A stretch of 52,512 bases of DNA from Bacteroidales bacterium (GCA_009877105.1 WXFD01000061.1:1-52512), one strand, 5' to 3'; numbered from the stretch's first letter, positions 33,425 to 43,534 are shown. Notes: generated from the letters alone by a model not told the origin. Program-made: numbers and translations.

Positions 33425-34255
33425 TCAGCCGGCGTCCAGGAAAGGTTCAATTAAACCGTAACACTCTAGCCAGAAACGTTTTTCAGCCGTTTTGTCCGTT
33501 TCCGGGGCAGGGTCCGTCCCGTTCCTGTAATTACATACCGAACCGTTCACGAGTTCTTCCCGCCCGATGATCCCTGCAAGTTTTCCAGCCACTCCTGCAG
33601 GTGTCCGCATGAACGGTGCGGCAACGGAATACAGTGTGCCGAACCATTTTTTCTGCATCCTGTATATACCCGACCTGAAAACCCCGGGATTGAAACTGAT
33701 GAATCTCAGCCACGGATCGGAATACCGTTCGTGCAGATGCCTGCTCATAATGGTAAGGTAAAGCTTTGAGTCGGAATAGGCTTTGAAAGGCCTGTATTTT
33801 TCCGGATCAGACGGGAGGATCAGATCCCTCGTGCCGTTCCTGTAGGCCACTGAAGTGATTGCAACGGTTGTCAGCGGATGCCCCCGGGGATTCCTGCGCA
33901 GGATGATTTCGTTGATCAGAAGGTGTGCAAGGAAATTGACCTGGAAGGTATATTCAAGGCCGTTTTTACTGTATAAATGCCGCGCAGGGCTAAGTATCCC
34001 GGCATTGTTTATGACTATATCGGGCATCCCGGCCTCACAGACGATCCTGGCTGCCCGGGATGTACGTTCCAGGTCGCTGAAATCGGCAGGATAGTATTCC
34101 AGGTTCCTGCGGGGGGCAAGGGGATGGACAGGACGCCTTCCCGTATTTATGACCCGGCAGCCCCTGTCCAGGTACAGCCGCGTCAGTTCAATTCCAAGTC
34201 CGGAGGTCCCCCCGGTGATGAAAACTGTGGGTTGTTCTGTTTCAGACACCTGCAT
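33425..34255 (-). CDS. Short-chain dehydrogenase/reductase
   Basis: 276 aa. Cofactor loop FITGGTSGLGIELTRLYLDR (residues 10-29), NNAGI at about 86-90, the catalytic serine in VAITSVAY and the YSDSK motif (about 158-162, YxxxK). The arrangement is like the retinol-dehydrogenase/WW-oxidoreductase-type SDRs that act on hydrophobic alcohols. It starts 22 nt after the CdaA stop on the same strand, so it may be the last gene of a folP-cdaA-SDR operon. Substrate unknown. Confidence 0.87.
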   Translation of the reverse strand: MQVSETEQPTVFITGGTSGLGIELTRLYLDRGCRVINTGRRPVHPLAPRRNLEYYPADFSDLERTSRAARIVCEAGMPDIVINNAGILSPARHLYSKNGLEYTFQVNFLAHLLINEIILRRNPRGHPLTTVAITSVAYRNGTRDLILPSDPEKYRPFKAYSDSKLYLTIMSRHLHERYSDPWLRFISFNPGVFRSGIYRMQKKWFGTLYSVAAPFMRTPAGVAGKLAGIIGREELVNGSVCNYRNGTDPAPETDKTAEKRFWLECYGLIEPFLDAG

Positions 34256-34277
34256 TGAAGATCGGGTTGGTGAAAAG

Positions 34278-35051
34278 TTATATTTTTTCCTTCAGCAGGT
34301 ATTGTCTGAGTTCGTTTGTGGTGACATGCTCCTTTACGACCCCTGATTCGACCACGGTCACTGTTCCTGATTCTTCTGAAACAACAACCACGAGCGAGTC
34401 GGTTTGTTCCGATATGCCGATAGCGGCCCTGTGCCGCATTCCGAACCTAGATGGCAGGACGACCCGGTCGGTTATCGGCAGCGGGCAGCGGGCGGAGTGG
34501 ATCCTGCCGTTCTCGATGAGAACGGCTCCGTCGTGAAGCGGTGAATTCTTGAAAAAGATCGTTTCAAGCAGTTCGGCGCTGATCACCGCATCGAGGCGTT
34601 CGCCGCCCCCTGAGTAGATGTCGAGGGCTGACCTGCGGCCGATCACGATCAGGGCCCCGATCTTTTTTGACGACATTGACTCTGCAGCCCTGACAATCTC
34701 ACCGGCTTCTCTGGGGCTTTCAGATTCGGTGTCGACGGGAGAGAATATTTTTCCCAGTGAAAATTTCTGCCTGTTCATGTACCTGTTGCCTATGATCAGG
34801 AGAAAGCGCCTCACTTCCTGCTGGAACAGGATGATCAGGGCTATGACCCCCACCCCTATCACCTGCCCTACCAGTGCGGAGATAAGTTCCATGTTCAGGG
34901 CACGGGCAATGAGCCAGAAAAGATAGATCAGGAATATGCCGATGAATATGCTTAAAGCTGCGGTTCCCCGGATCAGCCTGTAGAGCTGGAACAGGATCAC
35001 CGCCACCAGCAGGATGTCCACCGCATCGATGATAGTGAATTTGAATATCAT
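34278..35051 (-). CDS. cdaA: Diadenylate cyclase, membrane-bound CdaA type
   Basis: 257 aa. Makes cyclic di-AMP from two ATP, a signal for cell-wall and potassium homeostasis. Three N-terminal membrane helices (about 1-80: DAVDILLVAVILFQLYRLI onward), a short coiled linker, then the DAC domain with IGRRSALDIYSGGGERLDAV, the active-site motif HDGAVLIENGRI (about 173-184) and RHRAAIGISEQTDSLV (about 206-221). Both DGA and RHR are intact. The start overlaps the folP stop by 4 nt, a common arrangement in Bacteroidota. Length is normal. Confidence 0.94.
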   Translation of the reverse strand: MIFKFTIIDAVDILLVAVILFQLYRLIRGTAALSIFIGIFLIYLFWLIARALNMELISALVGQVIGVGVIALIILFQQEVRRFLLIIGNRYMNRQKFSLGKIFSPVDTESESPREAGEIVRAAESMSSKKIGALIVIGRRSALDIYSGGGERLDAVISAELLETIFFKNSPLHDGAVLIENGRIHSARCPLPITDRVVLPSRFGMRHRAAIGISEQTDSLVVVVSEESGTVTVVESGVVKEHVTTNELRQYLLKEKI

Positions 35052-35905
35052 TGTTTGTCGTTGCTTTTCTTTATCTTTTCCACAAGCCTGACAGCCTGGA
35101 CCGCCTCTTTTACATCGTGAACCCTGAGAATATCGGCCCCGTTGAGAAGAGCAACAGTGTTCAGCACGGTAGTCCCGTTAAGCGCCTCTTCCGTTGAAAT
35201 ATCCAGTGTTTTGTAGATCATCGATTTCCTCGATAATCCGACCATGAGGGGCAGCCCGGTGATGCAGAAGTCGCCCAGCTTCTGAAGTAATTTGAAGTTC
35301 TGGCTTATCGTTTTGCCAAATCCGAATCCCGGATCGACGATTATATCGCGGATACCGGCAGCCCTGGCCCTGTAGGTCCTGTCACCGAACCACCTGAGGA
35401 TATCAGCAACAACATCGTCGTACACAGGGTTGACCTGCATTGTCCGCGGGTTCCCCTGCATGTGCATCATCACATAGGGAACGTTAAGGCTTTCAATCAC
35501 ACTGTACATCCTGGGGTCGGCCTCTCCCGCAGTTATATCATTTATCATCCCTGCCCCGCAGTCGTAAACCGCCTCCTTTGCCACTTCCGATCTGAAAGTG
35601 TCGACGGAAATAATGGCCTCGGGCATTTCGCGGCTGATCAGTTTTACCGCATTGAGCACCCTTTTCTTCTCTTCCTCTTCCGAAATATCCTCCGCTCCCG
35701 GACGTGATGAGTATCCCCCGACATCAATTATGTCGGCACCTTCCACGATCATGTCGAAAGCTGTCCTGACAATCTCGGCTTCGGTCATGAAACGGCTCCC
35801 GCTGTAGAACGAATCGGGGGTAATGTTGATGATTCCCGATACCCTGGGAACAGAGATGTCGAGCAGATTCCCCCTGACATTTATGAATTTTGGTTTTTCA
35901 GGCAA
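35048..35905 (-). CDS. folP: Dihydropteroate synthase
   Basis: 285 aa. Condenses p-aminobenzoate with hydroxymethyl-dihydropterin diphosphate in folate synthesis. Signatures: GIINITPDSFYSGSRF (about 24-39), IIDVGGYSSRPGAEDISEEE (about 59-78), SVDTFRSEVAKEAV, MHMQGNPRTMQ, DPGFGFGKTISQNFKLL (about 191-207) and the final RVHDVKEAVQAV. All active-site motifs are present. It is the first gene of the minus-strand operon with cdaA and divergent from tmk, with a short AT-rich gap. Confidence 0.94.
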   Translation of the reverse strand: MPEKPKFINVRGNLLDISVPRVSGIINITPDSFYSGSRFMTEAEIVRTAFDMIVEGADIIDVGGYSSRPGAEDISEEEEKKRVLNAVKLISREMPEAIISVDTFRSEVAKEAVYDCGAGMINDITAGEADPRMYSVIESLNVPYVMMHMQGNPRTMQVNPVYDDVVADILRWFGDRTYRARAAGIRDIIVDPGFGFGKTISQNFKLLQKLGDFCITGLPLMVGLSRKSMIYKTLDISTEEALNGTTVLNTVALLNGADILRVHDVKEAVQAVRLVEKIKKSNDKQ

Positions 35906-36023
35906 GGCTGTAATTTTTTTACGAATTTAATGATTTTTACAAATGCGAGGTCATTACGGCGAATCATTACCCCTGTACGGCACATTTAACGGGCATACAC
36001 TTTCATCTTTGGGATTGCGTTAT

Positions 36024-36031
36024 TACTTTTG
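36024..36031 (+). promoter_or_regulatory. -7 promoter element of tmk
   Basis: TACTTTTG fits TAnnTTTG and lies 22 nt before ATG 36054. It decides the start of the gene: an upstream in-frame ATG at 35943 lies before this element. Confidence 0.55.
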
Positions 36032-36053
36032 TGCAACACTTCAAAAAGGGAGT

Positions 36054-36740
36054 ATGAAGCTTTTTGTGATCGAGGGCCTTGACGGATCAGGTAAATCGAC
36101 CCAGCTCAGCCTGCTGAGGGAATTTTTCACGCGGAAAGGCTATGCCTCTGAATACCTGCACTTCCCGAGAACGGACTCACCATTCTTCGGGGAACTCATT
36201 TCACGGTTCCTGCGCGGCGAATTCGGCTCCCTGGCACAGGTCGATCCCTATCTCGTTGCAATGCTCTTTGCAGGCGACCGCATGGATGCATCGGGAAAAA
36301 TCAAGGCCTGGCTCGGCAGCGGAAAAGCAGTGTTTCTCGACAGGTACACATACTCAAACATAGCCTACCAGTGCGCCAAGCTCGACGATGAAAACGATCG
36401 TGAGAAGCTGATGAACTGGATTTTATCCCTGGAGTTCGGCCATTTTGCAATTCCCCGCCCCGGTCTCAACATCTTCCTCGATGTGCCGGGTTCATTCACC
36501 AAACAAAATCTTTTGCCGGGCAGGCCCGGACACGGCAGGAAATATCTCAACGGCGGCAATGACATCCATGAAGGCAGCCTCCGGTTCCAGGAAAAAGTAA
36601 GGGACATTTATATAAAAATAGCTGAACGCGACGAAACGATGATTGTTCTGAACTGCTCGGACAACAACGGGGAAATACTGTCTCCGGGAATTATCTCAGA
36701 ACGGATAATCAAACTGATAACTGACAGAAAACTGATATGA
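36054..36740 (+). CDS. tmk: Thymidylate kinase
   Basis: 228 aa from ATG 36054, chosen because it gives the standard MKLFVIEGLDGSGKSTQL start and lies just after the promoter element; the in-frame ATG at 35943 would add 37 atypical residues. It phosphorylates dTMP to dTDP. The P-loop is GLDGSGKST (about residues 8-16), the DRx motif is LDRYTYSNIAYQ (about 91-102) and a LID-like region with RPGHGRK follows. It is a bit longer than E. coli Tmk (213 aa). It is divergent from folP. Confidence 0.92.
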   Translation: MKLFVIEGLDGSGKSTQLSLLREFFTRKGYASEYLHFPRTDSPFFGELISRFLRGEFGSLAQVDPYLVAMLFAGDRMDASGKIKAWLGSGKAVFLDRYTYSNIAYQCAKLDDENDREKLMNWILSLEFGHFAIPRPGLNIFLDVPGSFTKQNLLPGRPGHGRKYLNGGNDIHEGSLRFQEKVRDIYIKIAERDETMIVLNCSDNNGEILSPGIISERIIKLITDRKLI

Positions 36741-36806
36741 AACCAGCCGGATTGCCCGGAAATCCAAACCGGCATGAATTTAACTGCGTTCAGTCATTTG
36801 TGTTTC

Positions 36807-36824
36807 CCTGCCCGGAGGGGCAGG
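36807..36824 (+). repeat. Single GNA-type hairpin in the tmk downstream gap
   Basis: CCTGCCC-GGA-GGGGCAGG: 7-bp arms with one extra G around a GGA loop closed by C-G. It resembles the hairpins of the arrays at 13.7 and 17.1 kb but stands alone, 66 nt after tmk. It could also act as a terminator stem. Confidence 0.4.
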
Positions 36825-36861
36825 CAGGCATCCGACCTTTGGAAAATTAATTATATATGAA

Positions 36862-38106
36862 ATGAGAGTGTTGATAATTATAAGCAGGATCATTATCGGA
36901 ATTGTTTTTATGTTCTCGGGGATAGTCAAGGCGATCGATCCTCTGGGTTCGGCATACAAGTTCCATGACTATTTCCAGGCTTTCGGGATGGAGTTTTTTT
37001 ATCCCCTGGCACTGCCTCTTTCAGTACTTCTGAGCACTTCCGAATTTATTTCCGGCTTTGCGGTTCTTTCGGGTTACAGGCAGAAAACCGGCATCATACT
37101 GGTAATGATCCTGATGCTTGTTTTCACCCCTCTCACCCTGGTACTGGCGCTTACAAACCCGGTTTCGGATTGCGGCTGTTTCGGCGACGCAATACACCTT
37201 ACCAACTGGGAGACTTTCGGCAAAAACGTTATCCTGATGGTATTTGCGGTCATTCTCCTTGCAGGCATGAAACGGGTGAGGAGCGTTTTCTCCCCGGTGA
37301 AGGAATGGATGCTCCTGGGAATTATGACATTGCTTGTTGTGGTGTTTGCGCTGCTGAACCTCAGATATCTTCCCCTGGTCGACTTCCTGCCGTACAGGCC
37401 CGGCGTCAACATTGAGGAAGGAATGAAGATTCCCGAAGGAATGGCTGCCGACCAGTACGAAACAACATTCATCTATGAAAAGGACGGGGTCAATAAAGAG
37501 TTCAGCCTCGACAATTATCCTGCCGACGACACATCCTGGGTATTTGTTGATGCAAAATCGGTCCTGGTGAAGAAAGGCTACCAGCCTCCGATTCACGATT
37601 TCAGCCTTACAACCAGGGATGGCTATGACATTACCGACCAGGTCCTGGCCAGCGAAGGGTACACCCTTCTCCTTATTTCAACGAAACTTGAGGAAGCTGA
37701 CCAGGGGAGGCTCAGGGACGGATTCAGCCTCGGGAACTACGTGGGAGCGAACGGGATGGATTTTTATGTGGTTACCTCCTCCGGTGCCGATGTGCTTATG
37801 GATTACAACAATGGCCTGACTTTCTGCACGGCTGATGAAATCACGCTGAAGACCATTGTGAGGTCGAATCCCGGGTATCTCCTGCTGCGCGACGGCAACA
37901 TTGCGGGAAAATGGTCATGGGCTACGGTCCCGGCGCGCGAGGACTTCATTGCCGATGCTCCTGCCGGATATTACAGGGATCTTGATATTAAAGCATACCG
38001 GATTGCCGTTATACTTACCGGATTGTCAGTGATCATCCTGATGCTGCTTCCCGCTGTGGTGGGGAAGAAAGACACGCGGCTGCACGGAGATCAGGGGATT
38101 GCATAG
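36862..38106 (+). CDS. MauE/DoxX-like membrane protein (BT_3928 type)
   Basis: 414 aa. Residues 1-150 hold four membrane helices of the MauE/DoxX type (RIIIGIVFMFSGIVKAIDPL at about 9-28), with NPVSDCGCFGDAI (about 99-111) carrying the conserved CxCFGD motif often tied to disulfide or thiol chemistry. After a further helix a 200-residue extracytoplasmic domain follows, with FSLTTRDGYDITDQVLASEG (about 250) and a thioredoxin-like layout, then a last helix near the C-terminus. This architecture is common in Bacteroidota. It could take part in thiol redox at the membrane; direct evidence is lacking. Confidence 0.8.
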   Translation: MRVLIIISRIIIGIVFMFSGIVKAIDPLGSAYKFHDYFQAFGMEFFYPLALPLSVLLSTSEFISGFAVLSGYRQKTGIILVMILMLVFTPLTLVLALTNPVSDCGCFGDAIHLTNWETFGKNVILMVFAVILLAGMKRVRSVFSPVKEWMLLGIMTLLVVVFALLNLRYLPLVDFLPYRPGVNIEEGMKIPEGMAADQYETTFIYEKDGVNKEFSLDNYPADDTSWVFVDAKSVLVKKGYQPPIHDFSLTTRDGYDITDQVLASEGYTLLLISTKLEEADQGRLRDGFSLGNYVGANGMDFYVVTSSGADVLMDYNNGLTFCTADEITLKTIVRSNPGYLLLRDGNIAGKWSWATVPAREDFIADAPAGYYRDLDIKAYRIAVILTGLSVIILMLLPAVVGKKDTRLHGDQGIA

Positions 38107-38247
38107 GACTATTGCTGCAGGCTATACAGGTAAGGAGGTATGTTCCCATCTTATGTGTGAAACAGATAACAGTATGGATCCGGGTGACTGCATGGAAATG
38201 TCACACGGTTGAATAACAGAATAAATCAAAACAAAAATTAAAGATCT

Positions 38248-39003
38248 ATGAGAAAAAAAATTGTTGCCGGCAACTGGAAAATGAACATGGAGCTGGCTGA
38301 AGGACTGAAATTTGCCAGTGAACTGGATGCGTACTTCAAAGAAAAGCCGGCAGCGGCCGGGGTTGTGCTGTGCACCCCTTTCATTCATCTTGCCGGGGCG
38401 GCTGATATTTTAAAGGGCGGGAATGTGGCGCTGGGTGCCCAGAATTGTGCATCGGAGCCGTCAGGCGCATACACCGGCGAGGTATCCCCGGCTATGATAC
38501 GCAGCGCCGGTGCAGCTTACGTCATTATAGGTCATTCGGAAAGAAGGACCTATTACCACGAAGACAACGCCATCCTGCACAGGAAGACATGGCTTGCAAT
38601 TGAAAACGGCCTCAGTGTGATTTTCTGCTGCGGCGAGGTTCAGCATGAAAGGGAAGCCGGCACTCATTTTGATGTGGTCAGAACACAGCTTGAGGAGGGA
38701 TTGTTCAGCCTGCCGGAAGATGCCTTCAGGAAAGTGGTCATTGCATATGAACCCGTATGGGCAATTGGGACGGGGCTCACGGCCACGCCCGAACAGGCGC
38801 AGGAGATGCACCTGCATATAAGGACACTGGTTGCGGGCAGATATGGCAGGGAATGCGCCGACGATATGACCATACTCTACGGCGGCAGCTGCAAGCCTTC
38901 AAATGCTCGCGAGATCTTCTCAAAACCGGATGTGGACGGAGGACTGATTGGAGGCGCTTCACTGAAAAAAGAAGATTTCACTGCAATAGTTGAATCGATA
39001 TAA
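38248..39003 (+). CDS. tpiA: Triosephosphate isomerase
   Basis: 251 aa. Interconverts dihydroxyacetone phosphate and glyceraldehyde 3-phosphate in glycolysis. All catalytic parts are visible: VAGNWKMN with Lys11, IIGHSERR (His about 96), AYEPVWAIGTG (Glu about 168, with loop 6 after it), and the phosphate-binding ILYGGSCKPSN and GGLIGGASL. Normal length. The large exported protein gene follows 1 nt after its stop, and a 141-bp gap separates it from the MauE/DoxX gene. Confidence 0.96.
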   Translation: MRKKIVAGNWKMNMELAEGLKFASELDAYFKEKPAAAGVVLCTPFIHLAGAADILKGGNVALGAQNCASEPSGAYTGEVSPAMIRSAGAAYVIIGHSERRTYYHEDNAILHRKTWLAIENGLSVIFCCGEVQHEREAGTHFDVVRTQLEEGLFSLPEDAFRKVVIAYEPVWAIGTGLTATPEQAQEMHLHIRTLVAGRYGRECADDMTILYGGSCKPSNAREIFSKPDVDGGLIGGASLKKEDFTAIVESI

Positions 39004-39004
39004 A

Positions 39005-42000
39005 ATGAACAAGAAGCTTCTTACCCTGATACTGGCATCGTTAATGCTGCCGGCCGCTCTGATGCCGCAGGTTAAGCCTGCATTCAGCGGCGACCCGGCA
39101 CGATTCAGGGAAGAGCTTGTCCAATTCATGGGCGAAAACCTGTCCCCTGAACACAATGCCATCCTCAGCACTTTTCTTGCCAAATGGGACAGCGCAGCTT
39201 TCAGCAAGGAAAACATGACGCGCATACTTGACCTCTCCACCCAGCTCACCGGGCGCCAGATAAGGGCTGTGCCGCAGTTCAGCCAGTTCCTGAAAACCCT
39301 TACCGACTTTACCAACCGAAACAGGGATGATGCATTCCTTGGCTACTGGCTTACAGGCTTCAGTGAACTTCTTTTCAATCCCCGGTTCTCGAATGAGAGT
39401 ATTACCAGGTATATAAAAAATACAAGCTCACTGCTCGAGGAGAACCTTATCTTCTCATCAGGCTCGGTAAAATGGAAAGTGAAGGGAGCGGAACTCAGAT
39501 TCATCCACGATACCATATTCCATATAGATATCCGGAACGCCACCCTGACCTGCTACTCCCAGCGCGACAGCACCGAGATATACAATGCCAGCGGAACCTA
39601 TTATCCCGACCTGCAGGTCTTCCGCGGATCGAAAGGTACGGTGACATGGGAGAAAGCCGGATTTGCCGCAGAAGATGTCTTTGCAGAGATACATAACTAT
39701 ACAATAAACACAACACGCAATTCCTTTACCTGCGATTCGGCACGGCTCACTCACAAAACCTATTTCAGGGAGCCGGTATACGGTATCCTCACCGACCAGG
39801 CAGCCAGTGTCTCAAACAAGGAAAGATCGATATTCCCGCAGTTTGAAACCTATACAAGCCAGTTCGTCCTGGACAACATATATGAAGGGGTTAGTTACGA
39901 GGGCGGCCTGGCATTCGAGGGAGCACAAACCAGGGGCAAGGGAAACAGGTCGAGCCCTGCAAAAATCACGCTGTCAAGGAATGACACCCTTTTTATAAAG
40001 ATCACTGCCAACGAGTTCACCTTCACAAGGGTCGGTCTCACCTCGGCAGGTACCGAATCGACCCTGTACCTGGGAAAAGATTCCATTTATCATTCAAACC
40101 TGGGCTTTTCCTACAATGCCAATGACAGGCAGGTGAGCCTCTTCCGGACCAATAATCCGGTTTCGGCAAGCCCTTACTACGATACCTATCATAATCTAGA
40201 TATGTATTTCGAGAACCTGTCGTGGGACATGAACACTTCGCGGGTACTGATAACCAGGGCTAAAGGAGCTTCAATAGGACAGGCATTGTTCGAATCGGCA
40301 ACATTCTTCAATGCCGCCTACTTCATGAGCCTACTGGGCCTTGACAACTACCATCCCCTGACCAGGCTCAAGAAATTCAGCGAATGGTATTATTCCGACA
40401 GGTTCCCGGTGAGCGAATTTGCCAAATGGCTGAATATCTCGCCCGATGCAGTGACGGGATTATGCATCGACATGGCGGCAAAGGGGTTTGTATTCTACGA
40501 CAGGGATAATGATGAAGTGGTGATCAAGAAGAAAGTAAGGGACTTCCTCGATTCATATGCCGGAAAAAAAGACTATGATGTGCTGACGGTGAGAAGCGAA
40601 GTAAGGGCCCCGATGGACAATGCCGTCCTCGACCTTAAAACATTCGACATGAGGGTGATGGGAGTACGGAGCGTATTCCTGAGCGATTCGCAGCGCGTTG
40701 CAATTTACCCGTACAACCGCGAACTTGTTATTACAAGAAACCGGGGACTTACATTCGACGGGGTGGTGCAGGCAGGTTTGTTTACAATTTACGGGCATGA
40801 TTTCAGATTCAGCTACGACACTTTTAAAATACGCCTTGCAAGCATCGACTCAATACGCATCGCAGTTGAAACGGGAAAAACGGATCCATTCGGCAACATT
40901 ATCGTCAGGGATGTGGGAAACATTCTGCAGCTCACCAAGGGAGAGCTGTATATTGACGATCCGGCAAACAAGTCGGGACGAAAGCGGCTCACACAGTATC
41001 CGATAATCAACGCGATGGTGCCCTCATACATATATTATGACAAGATCCCGGGACTGGAAGATGTTTACCGTAAAGAAGACTTTTATTTCAGGATTGATCC
41101 GTTCACGTTCGAGAACATCGATCATTTCAGAAATGAAGACATAAGCCTGAGCGGGGAGTTCGTAGCGGGTAACATACTGAAGCCCATGCGTCAGCAGATG
41201 ACGGTGCAGGAAAACAACTCCCTGGGCTTTGAAATGAATATACCACCTGAAGGTGTTGAGGTATACGACGGCAGGGGAAAGATCTTTGATCACATCAGCA
41301 TGAGCAACAGCGGGCTCATAGGCAGGGGGACACTGAGGCACCTGACCTCGGTCACACGGTCGGATGAGTACAGGTTCTTTCCCGACTCAATGCTGGCCAG
41401 GGCCACGGTCTTCAATATTGAAAATGACGGATCGGGGCTGTTTCCCGAACTGAACAGTGAGGATGTGAAGATAAAATGGCTTCCGGGCAGGGATGAATGG
41501 CTTGCTGAGAATGCAAAGGAAAAGCAGTTCAACATGTTTGCCAACGGAACAATTCTCGACGGTAAGCTGAAACTGATGCCCTCGGGGCTCAGCGGCTCCG
41601 GTGAAATAAACATGACCGATTCGAAAATCGTGTCAAACGGGTTTTCCTTCACATCATCGCAGATAAGGGCCGACACCGCCGATTACAGTTTCAAGTCGCC
41701 ATCAACGAGCGGATATGCGTTCATCGCGGAGAATGCAAACACCGAGATCGATTTCAGCCAGCAGAAGGCAGCGTTCCATCTCAATACAGGTTCGTCCTTT
41801 GTGAGGTTCCCCGAAATAGAATACATCTGTACCATGACCGACTTCAGCTACGATATGGGAACGAAGATCCTGGCCATGGAGCAGAGAGGAAAATCAGGAT
41901 CGGGGCCGGGACTGATTCCTCCCGAGAAGCTGCTGGCACTTGACATGCGAACCCTGGAAAAACCAACCTTTATTGCCGTCAACAGCCTGAGGGACACTAT

Positions 42001-43513
42001 ATCATTCGCAGCCCGCAAGGCCAGCTACAATGTTGAAAAGGAATATATTGAGGCCGGAGATATCAATTACATCCATATAGCAGATGCCCTCATCCAGCCC
42101 GAGAACGGAAGCATCACAATCAACAGGAAAGCAAATATAAGCAAGCTGAGCAACGCCTTCATTGCTGTAAACAACAGGCACCTCCTGCATTCTGCCAACA
42201 TAACTATCGAATCGGCCAGGAAATATTCAGGCAGTGCGATTTATAATTATGTGGATGACAGCAGGAAAATCCATCCAATTACTTTCGGTGAAATAACCGT
42301 CGACACGCTTACAACCTCCGGAAAGGGATTCATTCCCGAAAACCAGAACTTCATGCTCAGCCAGGCCTTTACCTTTTCCGGCGACGTGAGCCTGTCGGCA
42401 CGGAGGAACAACCTTTTCTTCACCGGTTCGGCGGGAATAGTCAACAGCTGTGAAAAAATCAGGAGTTATACCATAAAATTCAGATCTGAAATTGATCCGG
42501 GGAATGTTATGATTCCCATCGGTGAAAAGCCGCGGGACAAGAATGACAATCTTGTCTTTTCGGGATCATTCCTTAATATTGATTCCACACATATCTACCC
42601 TGCGTTCCTTTCGATGCAGAAATCTTGGTCCGATGTCGGACTGGTTACAGCCTCAGGCGTCCTGTATTACAATAAATCGCTCGGAAGATACCAGATAGCA
42701 TCCGTGGAAAAGATTGCTGATCCGGGCAGGTACGGCAACCTTGTTTCGCTCGACAGGAATTCATGCATCCTGTCGGGGGAAGGCAGGCTTAATTTTGGTG
42801 CCAGCCTCGATCTCGTAAAAATGAACACGGCAGGAACCATCAGACATAACACCGATTCGGGCAAAGTCAACATACGGACCATCATGGCGCTCAGCTTCTA
42901 TTTCTCCCCTGCCGCCCTGAAAATGATGGCCGATGACATTAAGCTCGTGCCATCACTGAAAACAGTCAACCTCAATTCAGAATTCAACAACAAGGGCATG
43001 AAGGACCTTTATGGCGAAAGCCTGGCCAACCAGCTCAGGGATGAGGTCAGCCTGTTCGGGACATTCCGCAACATGCCAAGGGAATTCGATGTCCAGCTGC
43101 TTCTGAATGATGTCAGTCTCTACTGGAACGAATCTTCATCATCATTCAGGTCGACGGGCAGGATAGGCATCGGATTTATCGGCGATCAGGCCCTGAATGT
43201 GTATGTCGACGGTTTCATTGAGATACAGAGAAGGCGGTCCGGCGATCTGATCGATATTTATCTCAAGGCAAACCCGTCGACATGGTATTATTTTTCCTAT
43301 TTCAGGGGAGTGATGATGGCTCAGGCCGGAAATCTTGAATTCAACAGGCTCCTTAGTTCGATAAAGCTGAAGGACAGAAGGCATCCCCAGGCAACCAACA
43401 GGGTTCCGTATACCTACATGATAGCTGTTGAGGACCGCCTCAGCCGCTTCCTGAGAAGAATGTCGGACGAGCCCGATGAAGGGTCGTCACCGCCCGAAGG
43501 ACAGATCTGGTGA
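39005..43513 (+). CDS. Large exported protein of unknown function (about 1500 aa)
   Basis: 1502 residues from ATG 39005, preferred over an in-frame ATG at 38990 because MNKKLLTLILASLMLPAALM is a clean signal peptide and starts 1 nt after the tpiA stop. The mature protein is rich in short strands with repeated themes like YLGKDSIYHSNLGFSY, SFTCDSARLTHKTYF, GELYIDDPANKSGRKRL and SGSGEINMTDSKIVS. Such strand patterns recall long beta-taco or beta-helical periplasmic proteins, but I see no defined LptA/OstA or TamB motif. About residues 475-520 there is a helical stretch (SEFAKWLNISPDAVTGLCID). No transmembrane end, no type IX C-terminal domain. The family is unknown to me; a role at the cell envelope is a guess. 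Confidence 0.75.
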   Translation: MNKKLLTLILASLMLPAALMPQVKPAFSGDPARFREELVQFMGENLSPEHNAILSTFLAKWDSAAFSKENMTRILDLSTQLTGRQIRAVPQFSQFLKTLTDFTNRNRDDAFLGYWLTGFSELLFNPRFSNESITRYIKNTSSLLEENLIFSSGSVKWKVKGAELRFIHDTIFHIDIRNATLTCYSQRDSTEIYNASGTYYPDLQVFRGSKGTVTWEKAGFAAEDVFAEIHNYTINTTRNSFTCDSARLTHKTYFREPVYGILTDQAASVSNKERSIFPQFETYTSQFVLDNIYEGVSYEGGLAFEGAQTRGKGNRSSPAKITLSRNDTLFIKITANEFTFTRVGLTSAGTESTLYLGKDSIYHSNLGFSYNANDRQVSLFRTNNPVSASPYYDTYHNLDMYFENLSWDMNTSRVLITRAKGASIGQALFESATFFNAAYFMSLLGLDNYHPLTRLKKFSEWYYSDRFPVSEFAKWLNISPDAVTGLCIDMAAKGFVFYDRDNDEVVIKKKVRDFLDSYAGKKDYDVLTVRSEVRAPMDNAVLDLKTFDMRVMGVRSVFLSDSQRVAIYPYNRELVITRNRGLTFDGVVQAGLFTIYGHDFRFSYDTFKIRLASIDSIRIAVETGKTDPFGNIIVRDVGNILQLTKGELYIDDPANKSGRKRLTQYPIINAMVPSYIYYDKIPGLEDVYRKEDFYFRIDPFTFENIDHFRNEDISLSGEFVAGNILKPMRQQMTVQENNSLGFEMNIPPEGVEVYDGRGKIFDHISMSNSGLIGRGTLRHLTSVTRSDEYRFFPDSMLARATVFNIENDGSGLFPELNSEDVKIKWLPGRDEWLAENAKEKQFNMFANGTILDGKLKLMPSGLSGSGEINMTDSKIVSNGFSFTSSQIRADTADYSFKSPSTSGYAFIAENANTEIDFSQQKAAFHLNTGSSFVRFPEIEYICTMTDFSYDMGTKILAMEQRGKSGSGPGLIPPEKLLALDMRTLEKPTFIAVNSLRDTISFAARKASYNVEKEYIEAGDINYIHIADALIQPENGSITINRKANISKLSNAFIAVNNRHLLHSANITIESARKYSGSAIYNYVDDSRKIHPITFGEITVDTLTTSGKGFIPENQNFMLSQAFTFSGDVSLSARRNNLFFTGSAGIVNSCEKIRSYTIKFRSEIDPGNVMIPIGEKPRDKNDNLVFSGSFLNIDSTHIYPAFLSMQKSWSDVGLVTASGVLYYNKSLGRYQIASVEKIADPGRYGNLVSLDRNSCILSGEGRLNFGASLDLVKMNTAGTIRHNTDSGKVNIRTIMALSFYFSPAALKMMADDIKLVPSLKTVNLNSEFNNKGMKDLYGESLANQLRDEVSLFGTFRNMPREFDVQLLLNDVSLYWNESSSSFRSTGRIGIGFIGDQALNVYVDGFIEIQRRRSGDLIDIYLKANPSTWYYFSYFRGVMMAQAGNLEFNRLLSSIKLKDRRHPQATNRVPYTYMIAVEDRLSRFLRRMSDEPDEGSSPPEGQIW

Positions 43514-43534
43514 CAAACCTGAACCCAGTACAGA

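Noticed and set aside
35943..36053. Longer thymidylate kinase start at 35943
   Set aside because: It would add 37 residues not seen in the family, and a TAnnTTTG promoter element lies between this ATG and the standard start at 36054.
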